Source: Rectinema subterraneum (GTDB taxonomy: Bacteria; Spirochaetota; Spirochaetia; Treponematales; Rectinemataceae). Taken from it: a stretch of 64,000 nucleotides of DNA. Where the stretch lies: positions 1-64,000 of the forward strand of contig WESA01000006.1 in the NCBI GenBank assembly GCA_009768935.1, written 5' to 3'. Position numbers and translations under genes: made by a program. The notes under the pieces were generated by a model. The model was not told where the DNA came from. It saw only the letters and a list, made by a program, of their open reading frames with translations, and ran no database searches. Positions 26,316 through 35,384 of this stretch are shown piece after piece; the first letter of the stretch is position 1; every line of letters begins with the position of its first letter.

Positions 26316-26657
26316 ATGAACCATAAAACCACTATGACCGCCGATCCGCAGGAAGACTTCGAAATAATCACCCTCACCCATGGCAATTCCGCCAATACCA
26401 TATATTCGCTTCGACAGACTGTACGATTCGATGGTGCCTATGATGATGAATTCGATTACGACAGCGACGATGATTTCGAGGACGAAGAGGATTTAGAGGA
26501 TGATGAAGACTTCGAAGATGATGAAGACTTCGATGACGATGAAGATCTGGATGACGATTTCGAAGATGACGACGAAGATCTAGATGAAGATGAAGACCTG
26601 GATGAAGATGATTTCGAAGATGATGATTTCGATTATGAAGATGATACCGATGAGTGA
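26316..26657 (+). CDS. Extremely acidic Asp/Glu-rich protein
   Basis: 113 residues. The first 45 or so have ordinary composition; the remainder is almost all Asp and Glu with single Phe, Leu or Tyr residues spaced every few positions (for example EDFEDDEDFDDDEDLDDD). The start at 26316 follows GGGAGGAG by 6 nt, two possible promoters lie upstream and a perfect terminator downstream, so it is a real single-gene unit although both neighbours are on the other strand. I do not recognise the N-terminal part. The tail resembles the acidic tails of RNA polymerase delta, histone chaperones and DNA mimics; function is unknown. Confidence 0.8.
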   Translation: MNHKTTMTADPQEDFEIITLTHGNSANTIYSLRQTVRFDGAYDDEFDYDSDDDFEDEEDLEDDEDFEDDEDFDDDEDLDDDFEDDDEDLDEDEDLDEDDFEDDDFDYEDDTDE

Positions 26658-26679
26658 TCGTACGGCCTCATGAAATCAA

Positions 26680-26706
26680 GGCGCGGCTGCTTGGCCGCGC
26701 CTTTTT
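26680..26706 (+). terminator. Rho-independent terminator of the acidic-protein gene
   Basis: Perfect 8-bp stem GGCGCGGC/GCCGCGCC with loop TGCTTG, followed by TTTTT. Confidence 0.92.
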
Positions 26707-26765
26707 ATGTGTACGCCCGGCAGAGAGCGCAGCAAATAAATCAGAAATCCCGCCTTTTATGCATC

Positions 26766-27146
26766 TCAGGATTCCTTCTTTCCGTTAAAAGTCACTGAAA
26801 AGCGCGGCGCATTGAACCACAGCGATTCCAGATCATAGAATGCGCGAGCCTCATTTGTCATGATGTGAATAATGACATTGCCTCCATCCAGCAAAAGCCA
26901 GCTCTGATCATCCGTCACCTCTGGCTTGTTGAGAAGAGAGATTTCCGCGTTTGCAAAGAATTCTTCCAGATGCCGCTCTAGACCACGCATATGGGCAGCG
27001 CTTGTGCTGGTGGCAATCACAAAATAATCGGCCCATCCTGCTGTGTCATGAATATCCATCACTAGTACATCGAGCGCATTGTGCCTTGCAAGAATTTCTG
27101 CACTTTGATATGCAAACGCTTTACTGTCCAACGCAATACCTCCCAT
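26766..27146 (-). CDS. rsfS: Ribosomal silencing factor RsfS
   Basis: 126 residues. The family pattern is clear: MDIHDTAGWADYFVIATSTS, then the central DDQSWLLLDGGNVIIHIM and YDLESLW. RsfS binds L14 on the 50S subunit and blocks subunit joining under starvation. It overlaps the end of the LytR-like gene by 26 nt and closes the rplU-to-rsfS operon. Confidence 0.94.
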   Translation of the reverse strand: MGGIALDSKAFAYQSAEILARHNALDVLVMDIHDTAGWADYFVIATSTSAAHMRGLERHLEEFFANAEISLLNKPEVTDDQSWLLLDGGNVIIHIMTNEARAFYDLESLWFNAPRFSVTFNGKKES

Positions 27147-28311
27147 TGAAATCTTTGCCCAGGATTATCGTAACATTCGCCTTTCTCGGCCCGGGCAAAT
27201 CGTCAGGATTCCCGAAGCTTTTACAGCCGATCACATCCGCAACCTGCTGAAGCGCGCTTTTATCACCTTCATTATCATACATTACCGTTTTCGCATAATC
27301 GAAGGAGGAAGCATTTCCGACCGACACTACTTTATACCCATAGCTCTCGAAGAGAACAGAAGCAGCTCCCGCGACACCTTTTGACCCTGTTCCGTTCAAT
27401 ATTTCTATTGTTACAGCCGACTTCTGCAAATTTGTAGAATTTTCGGTACCAAGCGCTTTCGCTGTCTGGCTGACGATATCGCGCGCCAGTTCGCCATCAT
27501 AATAAGGGAACAGAAGTTTGCGGCCTTCAAATGTCCTGAAAGAGCCGGAAATGAATTGTGTAATTGTCATTTCTACATCGATCTGAACAAAGTGCCTGAA
27601 AATTTCTTCGCGCGTTTCAAGGCTGAAATTGCTTTTCGGTTTCGATGCAATCAGGCGAAGTCCTTTGCTGCTGCTGATTACACCAGATTTTTGCGACAGC
27701 TGTGAAAGCAAGCTGACAAGCAAACGCTGTTTTCTGCTGATTTCTTCCGTGTATGAATCTGCTGAGCATGCATATGTAAGGTATTGGCTTGCCTTCTCGC
27801 CATCGAGCAGGACAGAACCTCCTGGCAAAGAGACATCCGGCAGCGCATTGTTGCCCATTGCAGGCTCTGGAAGAAATATCTGAATACCCTCCAGCAAATC
27901 TACTGTCTTGGAAAGGCCGCGTTCATCATAGGTAAGCCATCCATCTATCGGGAATCTGAGATAGTCAGATATTTCTTTCACATAGCGCGCGGGGTTGCGG
28001 GAATCATATACGCTGTCAATGCTGCTCATTCGGTTAGCGCTCTTAAGAATTATCCCCATTGATCCAGGGATGTCCATGATTGCAGCTTTTCTTCGGGAAG
28101 GATACCAGATCAGCAATTGGTTCGAGACCGGTTTTTTCTCTTGCTCGAAAATAAAAAGAATTCCCATCGCTTTATCTTTTTTTATGACAGCTTCGACAGT
28201 TCCCTTCTGCGTCAGTCGCACTACAATGAATGCGCTTATTGCAGCAAGAACCAGAATGAGAAGAAGCGGCAATACACTTCTCTTGAATATCCCTGGCTGT
28301 AATTCATTCAT
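27121..28311 (-). CDS. LytR-CpsA-Psr family protein with LytR_C domain
   Basis: 396 residues. One N-terminal membrane segment (LLLILVLAAISAFIVVRL) is followed by an LCP-like extracytoplasmic domain (about 50-260) and a C-terminal LytR_C domain (TVEILNGTGSKGVAGAASVL). In Gram-positives LCP enzymes attach polymers to peptidoglycan; spirochaetes lack teichoic acids, so the role here is open. I do not see all the conserved Arg and Asp residues of active LCP domains. Its place between yqeK and rsfS suggests a conserved operon. Confidence 0.8.
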   Translation of the reverse strand: MNELQPGIFKRSVLPLLLILVLAAISAFIVVRLTQKGTVEAVIKKDKAMGILFIFEQEKKPVSNQLLIWYPSRRKAAIMDIPGSMGIILKSANRMSSIDSVYDSRNPARYVKEISDYLRFPIDGWLTYDERGLSKTVDLLEGIQIFLPEPAMGNNALPDVSLPGGSVLLDGEKASQYLTYACSADSYTEEISRKQRLLVSLLSQLSQKSGVISSSKGLRLIASKPKSNFSLETREEIFRHFVQIDVEMTITQFISGSFRTFEGRKLLFPYYDGELARDIVSQTAKALGTENSTNLQKSAVTIEILNGTGSKGVAGAASVLFESYGYKVVSVGNASSFDYAKTVMYDNEGDKSALQQVADVIGCKSFGNPDDLPGPRKANVTIILGKDFNGRYCVGQ

Positions 28312-28931
28312 GGCTGCAGCATCCTATTATAAAGCTCAGCGGTATAAGGCGAGAGAGATTTGCCGGATTCCTGGAACCAGCGAACCACGTTAGCAAGCGT
28401 ATAGACAAAAAGCGCATCCAGATTGAGCGTATGCAGCATCTCTTCCGCGTCAGATGGCCTTTGGCGAAGCGGTTCAAGCTTGTCAGCGATATACACAACT
28501 TTTGCAAGATCGGATGCACCGTTGTCTGCGATGCTATGCAAAGCTATCGCTTCCAGGATGTCCGCATCATCGACTCCAAATTCATGACAAAGCATGCACG
28601 CGGCAGCAGGGCCGTGAATCATTTTCTTCCTGTACACCGGATCGGATAAAAGCGCTTGCAGCGAAGGACTGGCATGGAAACGATCGAGACATGAGCCGAA
28701 TTGCGCGATTATCCTTTCCTGTTCTTCATAGACCAGCTCTCTGCACATGTCATGAGCAATGCCTGCAAGTCTTCCTTTTTCGACATCGAGCCCGAAACGT
28801 TCGCAGAGAAACGCCGATGTCTCCGCCGTGGATCGGCAGTGCGCGAGCCTTTTCGCAGAAAGCTCTATTTCGACAGTCTTTTCGACTTGTGAAAGAATTT
28901 CAGATATTCCGATATAATCCATAGGTTTCAA
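28308..28931 (-). CDS. yqeK: YqeK family HD-domain bis(5'-nucleosyl)-tetraphosphatase
   Basis: About 207 residues. HD-domain metal ligands are visible in HDMCRE and in HGPAAACMLCHEFGV, with IALHSIADNGASDLAKVVYIADKLE downstream as in YqeK. These enzymes split Ap4A symmetrically into ADP. The start may be the ATG at 28931 or that at 28922; both overlap the end of nadD, its usual partner. Confidence 0.88.
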   Translation of the reverse strand: MKPMDYIGISEILSQVEKTVEIELSAKRLAHCRSTAETSAFLCERFGLDVEKGRLAGIAHDMCRELVYEEQERIIAQFGSCLDRFHASPSLQALLSDPVYRKKMIHGPAAACMLCHEFGVDDADILEAIALHSIADNGASDLAKVVYIADKLEPLRQRPSDAEEMLHTLNLDALFVYTLANVVRWFQESGKSLSPYTAELYNRMLQP

Positions 28932-29478
28932 TTATTTCTTGTACACCTGGCGACACGAGGGACCGCCAGGCTCCGTGGTTTGCGATTCTCTCTCTTACGA
29001 GAGTAGAAGATACCGGTATGAGAAGGTTCTTGATATATCGATGCGCATACGGCAAGCTGAGCTCTTCAGCATGCTCGCGATGGGCAACGATAATATCCGC
29101 ATATTCCAGAATGAGTTCAGGGTCTTTCCATACTTTCAGGAAGTCGGGAGCAAGATCATCCCCAATGACAAGCCCCGGTTTTCCATCGAAGGAATATTTC
29201 CGCGAAATCTCTCTCAGCGTATCGATTGTATACGAGATGCCGGGCCGCTTTAGCTCGCACGGCTCTATAGCGAATTCTGACCATCCTTCAAGCGTGGCAT
29301 GCAGCATTGCAAGCCGCATATCCGTTCCGGGATCTCCCTGCGGCTCTTTGTGCGGAGGTATATTTGCGGGAATGAACAGCACACGATCGTAATCGAGGGT
29401 TCCCAGGATTTCTTCAGCCAGGATAATATGGCCTATATGAGGAGGATTGAAAGAACCTCCAAGCAAGGCGATCCTCAT
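28900..29478 (-). CDS. nadD: Nicotinate-nucleotide adenylyltransferase
   Basis: 192 residues. The nucleotidyltransferase motif GGSFNPPHIGHIILAE is at the N-terminus and the ISSTxxR-like motif (VSSTLVRERI) at the C-terminus. It makes deamido-NAD from nicotinate mononucleotide and ATP. Its ATG overlaps the obgE stop (ATGA). Confidence 0.94.
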   Translation of the reverse strand: MRIALLGGSFNPPHIGHIILAEEILGTLDYDRVLFIPANIPPHKEPQGDPGTDMRLAMLHATLEGWSEFAIEPCELKRPGISYTIDTLREISRKYSFDGKPGLVIGDDLAPDFLKVWKDPELILEYADIIVAHREHAEELSLPYAHRYIKNLLIPVSSTLVRERIANHGAWRSLVSPGVQEIIETYGLYRNI

Positions 29479-30566
29479 TCCGGCAGCTCCTCGTCATCGA
29501 AATCTATCGTTTCGAAAAGGGATTCCGTTTCGGCGGCGCTGTGGAGTTCGGATGCCTCATGGGCTTCGACTTTCTCGAAGAATACTTGCTTTAGCTGGTC
29601 GAGCCCGGCCCCTGAAAATACCGAAATGCAATAAGCTTGTTCTTCAGGAAAGGCCGCGTAGAAGTCCTTAGAATGTTCTTGCGCTTCCGGAAGATCCAAT
29701 TTTGTGCCCAGAAGTATGCGAGGCTTTTTTGCCAATTCCGGGGAAAACATTTCGAGCTCATGCAAGAGTGTAGGAAACGCGCTTCGCCAGTTATCATCGG
29801 AAAGATCGATCAGAAATGCCAGGCACGCGGTTCTTGCAATATGCTTCAAAAACCGGATTCCCAGACCCGCTCCCTCGTGCGCTCCTTCGATGATTCCAGG
29901 TATGTCCGCAAGGATGATATCTCGATCATTGACAGTGAGGACCCCAAGGTTGGGTATTTTTGTGGTAAAAGGATACGGGGCGATTTTTGGCCGCGCATTG
30001 GTAAAATAATCGAGAAGACTCGATTTTCCCGCATTCGGAAATCCTACAAGGCCTATATCGGCAATGAGGCTAAGCTCTATTTTCAGTTTTCTTTCCTGAC
30101 CTGGCTGCCCTGGCTGGGCAAAATGGGGCGCTTGATTGACCGAATTTTTGTAATGTGTGTTACCCCAGCCCCCTTTGCCGCCTTTCAGAAAAACCCAGCG
30201 TTCACCTTCCTGAAGCGCACCTTTCCATGTCCTTGCACTGAAATCTTTCAGGATTTCACCCGTTTCCGCATCCCGAATTATTGTTCCCGGAGGAACTTCG
30301 ATGATGGCATCTTCGCCGTCTCGCCCATGCATGTTCTTCCCCATGCCAGGCTGACCGTTTTGCGCACGAAAATTCTGGCGATACCGCAGATAGGCAAGGG
30401 TACGCAGATTCCTCTTGACGACAAATATAACATCGCCGCCTCTGCCCCCATCTCCGCCTGCAGGTCCCCCGAAAGGAATGAATTTTTCGCGTCTGAAAGC
30501 GACACATCCGTCGCCGCCCTTGCCGCTTGCTACCGTAATAATCGCTTCATCAGCGAACTTGATCAC
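29475..30566 (-). CDS. obgE: GTPase ObgE/CgtA
   Basis: 363 residues: glycine-rich Obg fold (about 1-158, with GKGGDGCVAFRREKF), then the G domain with GFPNAGKSSLLDYF, DIPGIIEGAHEGAGLG and the TKLD motif. The tail after about residue 335 is short and acidic. The start is a GTG at 30566, with AGGGAG 6 nt upstream. Obg assists 50S assembly and ties growth to guanine nucleotide levels. It follows a terminator-like hairpin after rpmA. Confidence 0.95.
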   Translation of the reverse strand: MIKFADEAIITVASGKGGDGCVAFRREKFIPFGGPAGGDGGRGGDVIFVVKRNLRTLAYLRYRQNFRAQNGQPGMGKNMHGRDGEDAIIEVPPGTIIRDAETGEILKDFSARTWKGALQEGERWVFLKGGKGGWGNTHYKNSVNQAPHFAQPGQPGQERKLKIELSLIADIGLVGFPNAGKSSLLDYFTNARPKIAPYPFTTKIPNLGVLTVNDRDIILADIPGIIEGAHEGAGLGIRFLKHIARTACLAFLIDLSDDNWRSAFPTLLHELEMFSPELAKKPRILLGTKLDLPEAQEHSKDFYAAFPEEQAYCISVFSGAGLDQLKQVFFEKVEAHEASELHSAAETESLFETIDFDDEELPE

Positions 30567-30590
30567 ACGATACTCCCTTGCATATGTCCA

Positions 30591-30628
30591 GAATAATAAA
30601 AAACCGCCCCCAATGCTACAGGAGCGGT
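30591..30628 (-). terminator. Terminator-like hairpin between rpmA and obgE
   Basis: On the minus strand ACCGCTCC pairs with GGGGCGGT around a 9-10-nt loop and is followed by TTTTTTATTATT. It probably reduces read-through so that L21 and L27 are made in excess of Obg and the genes after it. Confidence 0.75.
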
Positions 30629-30653
30629 TGTACGTTTTCGGACGCTGCAGCTC

Positions 30654-30899
30654 TCATGCGTTGGTGACAGGCTCCACATCGACGAATTTTTTTCCCTTGT
30701 GTTCGCGGAAACTCACCATTCCATCGGCAAGAGCAAACAAAGTGTCATCTTTGCCCATCCCGACATTTTTGCCAGGATTTATTCTCGAACCGCGCTGGCG
30801 AACGATAATAGTGCCTGCGGTGATATGCTGGTTGCCATAGGCTTTGACGCCGAGATGCTGAGGGTTTGAATCGCGACCATTTACGCCTTTGTGTGGCAT
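30654..30899 (-). CDS. rpmA: 50S ribosomal protein L27
   Basis: 81 residues. The core ([47 protein letters not shown]) is unmistakable. The N-terminal arm is [11 protein letters not shown], about five residues shorter than the common MAHKKAGGSTRNGRDS form. The start is fixed by GGAGGAATT just upstream, so a missed upstream start is unlikely. No ysxB/prp protease gene separates it from rplU (28-nt gap), in line with an L27 that needs no processing. Confidence 0.95.
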   Translation of the reverse strand: MPHKGVNGRDSNPQHLGVKAYGNQHITAGTIIVRQRGSRINPGKNVGMGKDDTLFALADGMVSFREHKGKKFVDVEPVTNA

Positions 30900-30927
30900 G
30901 ATAATTCCTCCGGTTGTTCAGGGCGCT

Positions 30928-31239
30928 TCAGGCGCCGACGATTTCGTTCACCGTCAGCACAGTATACTGCTGGCGATGGCCATGGGTTCTGCGATAGTGC
31001 TTCTTGGGCATATATTTGAATACAACGACCTTATCGCCTTTGACTTCTTCGTTCACTGTGGCCTTTACAGAAGCACCTTTCACATATGGCGTTCCGAAAG
31101 CGGTGTTTTCACCTGCGAGAAGCACAACCTTTTCAAAAACCACCGATTCTCCAGGCGCTGCATCGAGGCGATCCACCAACAGGTTTTTGCCATTTTCTGC
31201 CCGGTATTGCTTTCCATTGATTTCAACAACTGCGTACAT
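30928..31239 (-). CDS. rplU: 50S ribosomal protein L21
   Basis: 103 residues, normal for L21. MYAVVEINGKQYRAENGK and the basic MPKKHYRRTHGHRQQYT segment are typical. The ATG at 31239 is chosen because GAGGA is spaced about 8 nt from it; upstream ATGs are too close. First gene of the ribosome-biogenesis operon. Confidence 0.95.
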   Translation of the reverse strand: MYAVVEINGKQYRAENGKNLLVDRLDAAPGESVVFEKVVLLAGENTAFGTPYVKGASVKATVNEEVKGDKVVVFKYMPKKHYRRTHGHRQQYTVLTVNEIVGA

Positions 31240-31277
31240 ATGCATTATCCTCACGTAATTTTCATGTCAGGCGGAGA

Positions 31278-31307
31278 TTTATACACTTTATCGCCCTCAT
31301 GTGTCAA
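31278..31307 (-). promoter_or_regulatory. Strong promoter of the rplU operon
   Basis: Minus strand TTGACA (31307-31302), 18-nt spacer, TATAAA (31283-31278). The leader is about 30 nt and has a ribosome binding site. Confidence 0.8.
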
Positions 31308-31349
31308 CAGGCGCTGCGTGGCTGCAGACCGGATCTTGGAAAGCCCGCC

Positions 31350-33125
31350 TTACATCGCTTCCAGAAATGGCACACAGAGCAATTCGCTTGCGCGCATCAA
31401 AACAGATTTGACCGCACGCACGAGCGCAAGGCGGCTTGCGGATAGGTTCGGGTCTTCATTTATCAGCACAGGATTATCTCGATACCAGGCTGAAAATTCG
31501 CTTGCAACAGCATGCGCATAGCCTGCCAGAATTGATGGATCCTTGCCTTTCGCGGACTCTTCAATTATCGAAGGCAGTTCCATCAATGTGCGCACAAGGG
31601 GCCAGTCGGCATCACTGGAAAGAAGGTTCGCTTTTGGTATGCCCTGTGCCGCGTTGCCCTCGCCCTGATCGTGCTTGCGAAGAATCGAACTTGCGCGGGC
31701 GCCCATATACTGGATATAGGGCCCAGTGTCGCCTGTAAATGAAAGCGATTGCTCCGGGTTGTACAGCATATCCTTTGCAGGCGAAATCTGCAGAAGGTAA
31801 TAATGCAGCGCGCCCAAAGCGATTTGTCCCGCAACACTCTGGATATCGCCGACCGCGTCCGCCCTGCCTTTTTCGGCAATCTCAACAGCTGCAAGGCGGG
31901 CGAGCTCATCGATGAGATCATCAGCATCGACGACCGTGCCTTCGCGCGTCTTCATGCGTCCGGTCGGCAAGTTAACGAGGCCATACGAAAGATGGTACAG
32001 ACTTGAAGCCCAATCGTACCCAAGTCTCTTAAGCACTTCAAATAGCACCTTGAAATGGTACTGTTGTTCCGATGCGACGACATAGATCAGCTGATCAAAT
32101 GGCCAGCTCTCGTGGCGCATAATGGCAGTACCAATATCCTGCGTTATGTAAATGCTCGTGCCGTCTTTTCGAAGAAGGACCTTTTTGCCTAGCCCCAAAT
32201 CTTCCAGATCGATCCAGATTGCTCCATCCTCGCCCCGATAGAAAACGCCGCGCTCCAGGCCTTCCAGGACTTCCTTTTTCCCGAGCTTGTAGGTTTCGTG
32301 TTCGAAATGATATTCATCGAAACTCACCTGCTGCCTTCGGTAGGTTTCCATTATCCCGTCGACTGCCCAGTCATTCATTTTTTTCCAGAGCGCGATGACT
32401 TCAGGATCGCCGGCTTCCCATTTCTGCAGCAGTTCCTGGGCTTTCTGCTCGGCTTGCGGGTCTTCTTCCTTGAGCTTGTTGAACAGTACGTAATATTTTC
32501 CGACAAAATGATCGCTCTTGAGCCCTTCATCCTCTGGCGTTCGCCCTTCCCCATATGCAAGATACGCCAGCATCGATTTGCAAATATGAACCCCGCGGTC
32601 ATTTATAAGGTTTACTTTTTTCACTTCGGCGCCAGCGGCCTTCATAATCCTCGAAAGCGATTCCCCAAGCACATTGTTCCGTAAATGCCCCAGGTGCAGC
32701 GGCTTGTTCGTGTTTGGGCAGGAGAATTCAATCATCACTTTGCGCCCACTGAACACAGCGCTCGAACCCCAATCCGGATTTGCTGCATTCGACAGCAGAA
32801 ATGTCACCGCGCGCGTTCTTTCGAGATAGACATTGAGGTATGGGCCGACAGCCTTGAGGTTCCCAGGCCAATCGCGTTTTTCGTTCTCATCTTTCAATAG
32901 CTGCTCGCTCTGAGCAACCTCTGAAGCGATTTGGGCAGGGGACAACCGGAATTGCTTGGCGAACGCAAACATAGGGAAGCCAATATCGCCCAGTTCTGGC
33001 TTTGGCGGCTTTTCGGCAATGATATCATTGAGAGTAAGCGAAAAATCCACAATTCCTTTTTTGTCGGCAATCGTGCGCAAATGTGCTGCAATTATAGTTT
33101 TCCATTGGTCTATATAGTGTTCCAT
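31350..33125 (-). CDS. argS: Arginyl-tRNA synthetase
   Basis: 591-residue class I synthetase. The HIGH-type motif is in NKPLHLGHLRNN; the KMSK region is the degenerate GRMKTREGTVV usual in ArgS, and the C-terminal anticodon-binding domain (from about 460) has FTGDTGPYIQYMGARASSIL. It starts 23 nt after the DUF167 gene. A possible own promoter (33136-33165) overlaps the end of that gene. Confidence 0.96.
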   Translation of the reverse strand: MEHYIDQWKTIIAAHLRTIADKKGIVDFSLTLNDIIAEKPPKPELGDIGFPMFAFAKQFRLSPAQIASEVAQSEQLLKDENEKRDWPGNLKAVGPYLNVYLERTRAVTFLLSNAANPDWGSSAVFSGRKVMIEFSCPNTNKPLHLGHLRNNVLGESLSRIMKAAGAEVKKVNLINDRGVHICKSMLAYLAYGEGRTPEDEGLKSDHFVGKYYVLFNKLKEEDPQAEQKAQELLQKWEAGDPEVIALWKKMNDWAVDGIMETYRRQQVSFDEYHFEHETYKLGKKEVLEGLERGVFYRGEDGAIWIDLEDLGLGKKVLLRKDGTSIYITQDIGTAIMRHESWPFDQLIYVVASEQQYHFKVLFEVLKRLGYDWASSLYHLSYGLVNLPTGRMKTREGTVVDADDLIDELARLAAVEIAEKGRADAVGDIQSVAGQIALGALHYYLLQISPAKDMLYNPEQSLSFTGDTGPYIQYMGARASSILRKHDQGEGNAAQGIPKANLLSSDADWPLVRTLMELPSIIEESAKGKDPSILAGYAHAVASEFSAWYRDNPVLINEDPNLSASRLALVRAVKSVLMRASELLCVPFLEAM

Positions 33126-33135
33126 CAGGGAAACG

Positions 33136-33165
33136 ATTGTACCGGCTTTAGCCTATGTTTTGCAA
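33136..33165 (-). promoter_or_regulatory. Possible argS promoter with very short leader
   Basis: Minus strand TTGCAA (33165-33160), 18-nt spacer, TACAAT (33141-33136), then 10 nt to the ATG at 33125. No Shine-Dalgarno sequence. Confidence 0.45.
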
Positions 33166-33453
33166 TAACACCATCTTGTTCCTGCACGTGTGTCCTCTGA
33201 GAATGCGCAAATTCGATGGCGCGATATCGAGAAATTCCGCTATTGCCGCAAGAACCGCCTCGTTCGCCTTTCCTTTTTCGGGAGCAACAGTAACTTTAAC
33301 AAGCAGGCTGCCATTGCGAAAACCGGCGATTTCGTTTTTCGGAGCTCTCGGGATGACGGTGACAGACACAACAAATCCTTCTTTTTCCTGATGAACCGCG
33401 GGAGCAATCTGCGCGAACTTTTCTCTCGATATGGCGCCAGGCATTCGAGTCAT
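33148..33453 (-). CDS. DUF167/YggU family protein
   Basis: 101 residues. The pattern VIPRAPKNEIAG, LLVKVTVAPEKGKANEAVLAAIAEFL and LRILRGHTCRNKMV is the DUF167 signature. The family is small, widespread and of unknown function. It starts in a 4-nt overlap with ligA. Confidence 0.88.
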   Translation of the reverse strand: MTRMPGAISREKFAQIAPAVHQEKEGFVVSVTVIPRAPKNEIAGFRNGSLLVKVTVAPEKGKANEAVLAAIAEFLDIAPSNLRILRGHTCRNKMVLLQNIG

Positions 33454-35378
33454 TTTCTTCCCAAAAGCGCTAGAAATTGCGTTTCGTCGATCACGGGAAT
33501 GGAGAACTCCTGCGCTTTGCGATTCTTTTCCGAGCCGGAAGTTGGATCATTTGTGACAAGATAATCGAGGTCTTTGGTAACGCTTGACTTTACTGTGCCT
33601 CCTGCCGCCCGCACGAGCTTTTCAGCTTCGCTCCGCTTTATTGATTCAAGCTCTCCTGTAAAGCAGAAGCTCTTGCCGGCAACACCTGCAGCCTCTTCGC
33701 CCGAGCTACGCGCGGCAGGAAGTATGCGCACATATCCTTGCTCTGCAAGCTCGCGCATATCTTTTTCTACCACACGCAGCCCATCATAGAGCGAGCGCGC
33801 AGTGATTTCCGCAAAACCATCAATTTTTTCGAAATCCGAAGGGCTTGCAGCAAATAATTTGTCGAGCGTATCAATCCCGGCTGCTATCAGCTTGTCCGCC
33901 ATGAGCACACCAATACCCTCTATGTCGAAGCCTGCGATAAAATCGGACAAGCTCACTTCATTTCGCGCATGCACATTCCTGATTATCTTTTGGGCGCTCT
34001 TTTCGCCCATTCGTTCGAAGGCGAGCAAATCTTGCACAGACAGCCTGTAGAGGTCTGGAATGCGAGTCACTTTTCCGGAATCGAAGAGCCTTTTTAAGAG
34101 CGCGGATCCGAGATCTTTGATATCGATTACAGAAAGCCATTTTTCGAGGCGATGATATGCTTTGCCAGGGCATGCAGGATTTGGACAATACAAGCTCGTC
34201 CCTTCATCGATGAGCTCCGCGCTGCACAATGAGCAATGTGTCGGAATTTCGATCTGTACTGCATCTGGCGGGTTTTCGACAAGCGATTCGATCTTGGGAA
34301 TGATCTCTCCACGTTTGGTAATCACCACTTTGGAGCCAATACGGAGATCCATCGAACGGATCATGTCGGGATTCGCGAGGTTAGCCCGCTGGACTGTTGT
34401 GCCCGCAAGCCGCACAGGCTCGACAATGCCGATCGGCGTTACCGTCGCTCCTGATTCGCTCCATTCAACCTCGCGCAGGGTCGTAACTGCTTCCTCAGGA
34501 CTGAACTTAAATGCAATCTGAAGCTCGGGCCGCAATTTGCTTGCGTCTTCGCGGTCGATTCTGTCGCCTTTGACAACGAGTCCATCGATGTCATATTCAA
34601 GGTCAGGACGAATATCCATTATCTTTGCGCGATATGCGATGACTGCTTCCGGGCTTTCACATTCGACTGTCGGCACGACTTTAAATCCCATCCGTTCGAG
34701 CCAGGCGATTTTTTTGCGCTCGGTATCGAATGGTGTGCCGGTTGCGAGCGAGCTTACTGCATCATAGCAAATGATATCGAGGTCCTCCGCGCCCACACCG
34801 TCTTTTCGCTTCATAAGTCCATTTGCGGCATTTCGGCAATTTGCCTTGTCGGCATATTTTGCATCATGCATGCGGCGGGACATGAGCACCTCGCCACGAA
34901 CTGCCCCGGTAAACGGCTCTGGGAGCTCTTTTGGAACGCCATTCATTTTTGCCACGTTGGGCGTGATATCGTCACCGATTACACCATCCCCCCTCGTGAC
35001 GCCGCGAACAAAATGGCCCTCATCATATTGCAATTCCATGCTTGCGCCATCGAGCTTGTACTGAACGAGATACAAGGGGTACTGGACTTTCGCTGCCCAT
35101 GCAAGGAAAGATTCCGGGTCGGTCGCTTTCGACAAGCTGCCCATTGTCATCCGATGCGGCGATTTCGGCCACCGTTCAGAACGATCCGTGCCCACTGCTT
35201 TGAGCAAGGGATTGCCAGGATCAAGCGATTCCAATTCATCCCATAACGCATCGAATTCCTCGTCCGAAATTTCGGGCTCGCCATTGTAGTAGAGTTTCTG
35301 ATGGCGCTTGATCTCTGCTTCCAGCTCATTAACGCGGGCGTTTTTTTCGCTCTCGCTCAAACGCGATGTATCAGGCAT
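33450..35378 (-). CDS. ligA: NAD-dependent DNA ligase
   Basis: 642 residues. Domain Ia (YYNGEPEISDEEFDALWDEL), the nucleotidyl-acceptor Lys in QYKLDGASME, RGDGVIGDDIT, the OB-fold, a four-Cys zinc finger (CSLC...CPNPAC), helix-hairpin-helix repeats (DIEGIGVLMA) and a C-terminal BRCT domain (KSFCFTGEL) are all present in order. It seals nicks in replication and repair. It lies divergent from the NusG-like gene; their start codons are 115 nt apart. Confidence 0.96.
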   Translation of the reverse strand: MPDTSRLSESEKNARVNELEAEIKRHQKLYYNGEPEISDEEFDALWDELESLDPGNPLLKAVGTDRSERWPKSPHRMTMGSLSKATDPESFLAWAAKVQYPLYLVQYKLDGASMELQYDEGHFVRGVTRGDGVIGDDITPNVAKMNGVPKELPEPFTGAVRGEVLMSRRMHDAKYADKANCRNAANGLMKRKDGVGAEDLDIICYDAVSSLATGTPFDTERKKIAWLERMGFKVVPTVECESPEAVIAYRAKIMDIRPDLEYDIDGLVVKGDRIDREDASKLRPELQIAFKFSPEEAVTTLREVEWSESGATVTPIGIVEPVRLAGTTVQRANLANPDMIRSMDLRIGSKVVITKRGEIIPKIESLVENPPDAVQIEIPTHCSLCSAELIDEGTSLYCPNPACPGKAYHRLEKWLSVIDIKDLGSALLKRLFDSGKVTRIPDLYRLSVQDLLAFERMGEKSAQKIIRNVHARNEVSLSDFIAGFDIEGIGVLMADKLIAAGIDTLDKLFAASPSDFEKIDGFAEITARSLYDGLRVVEKDMRELAEQGYVRILPAARSSGEEAAGVAGKSFCFTGELESIKRSEAEKLVRAAGGTVKSSVTKDLDYLVTNDPTSGSEKNRKAQEFSIPVIDETQFLALLGRK

Positions 35379-35384
35379 GGTGAA

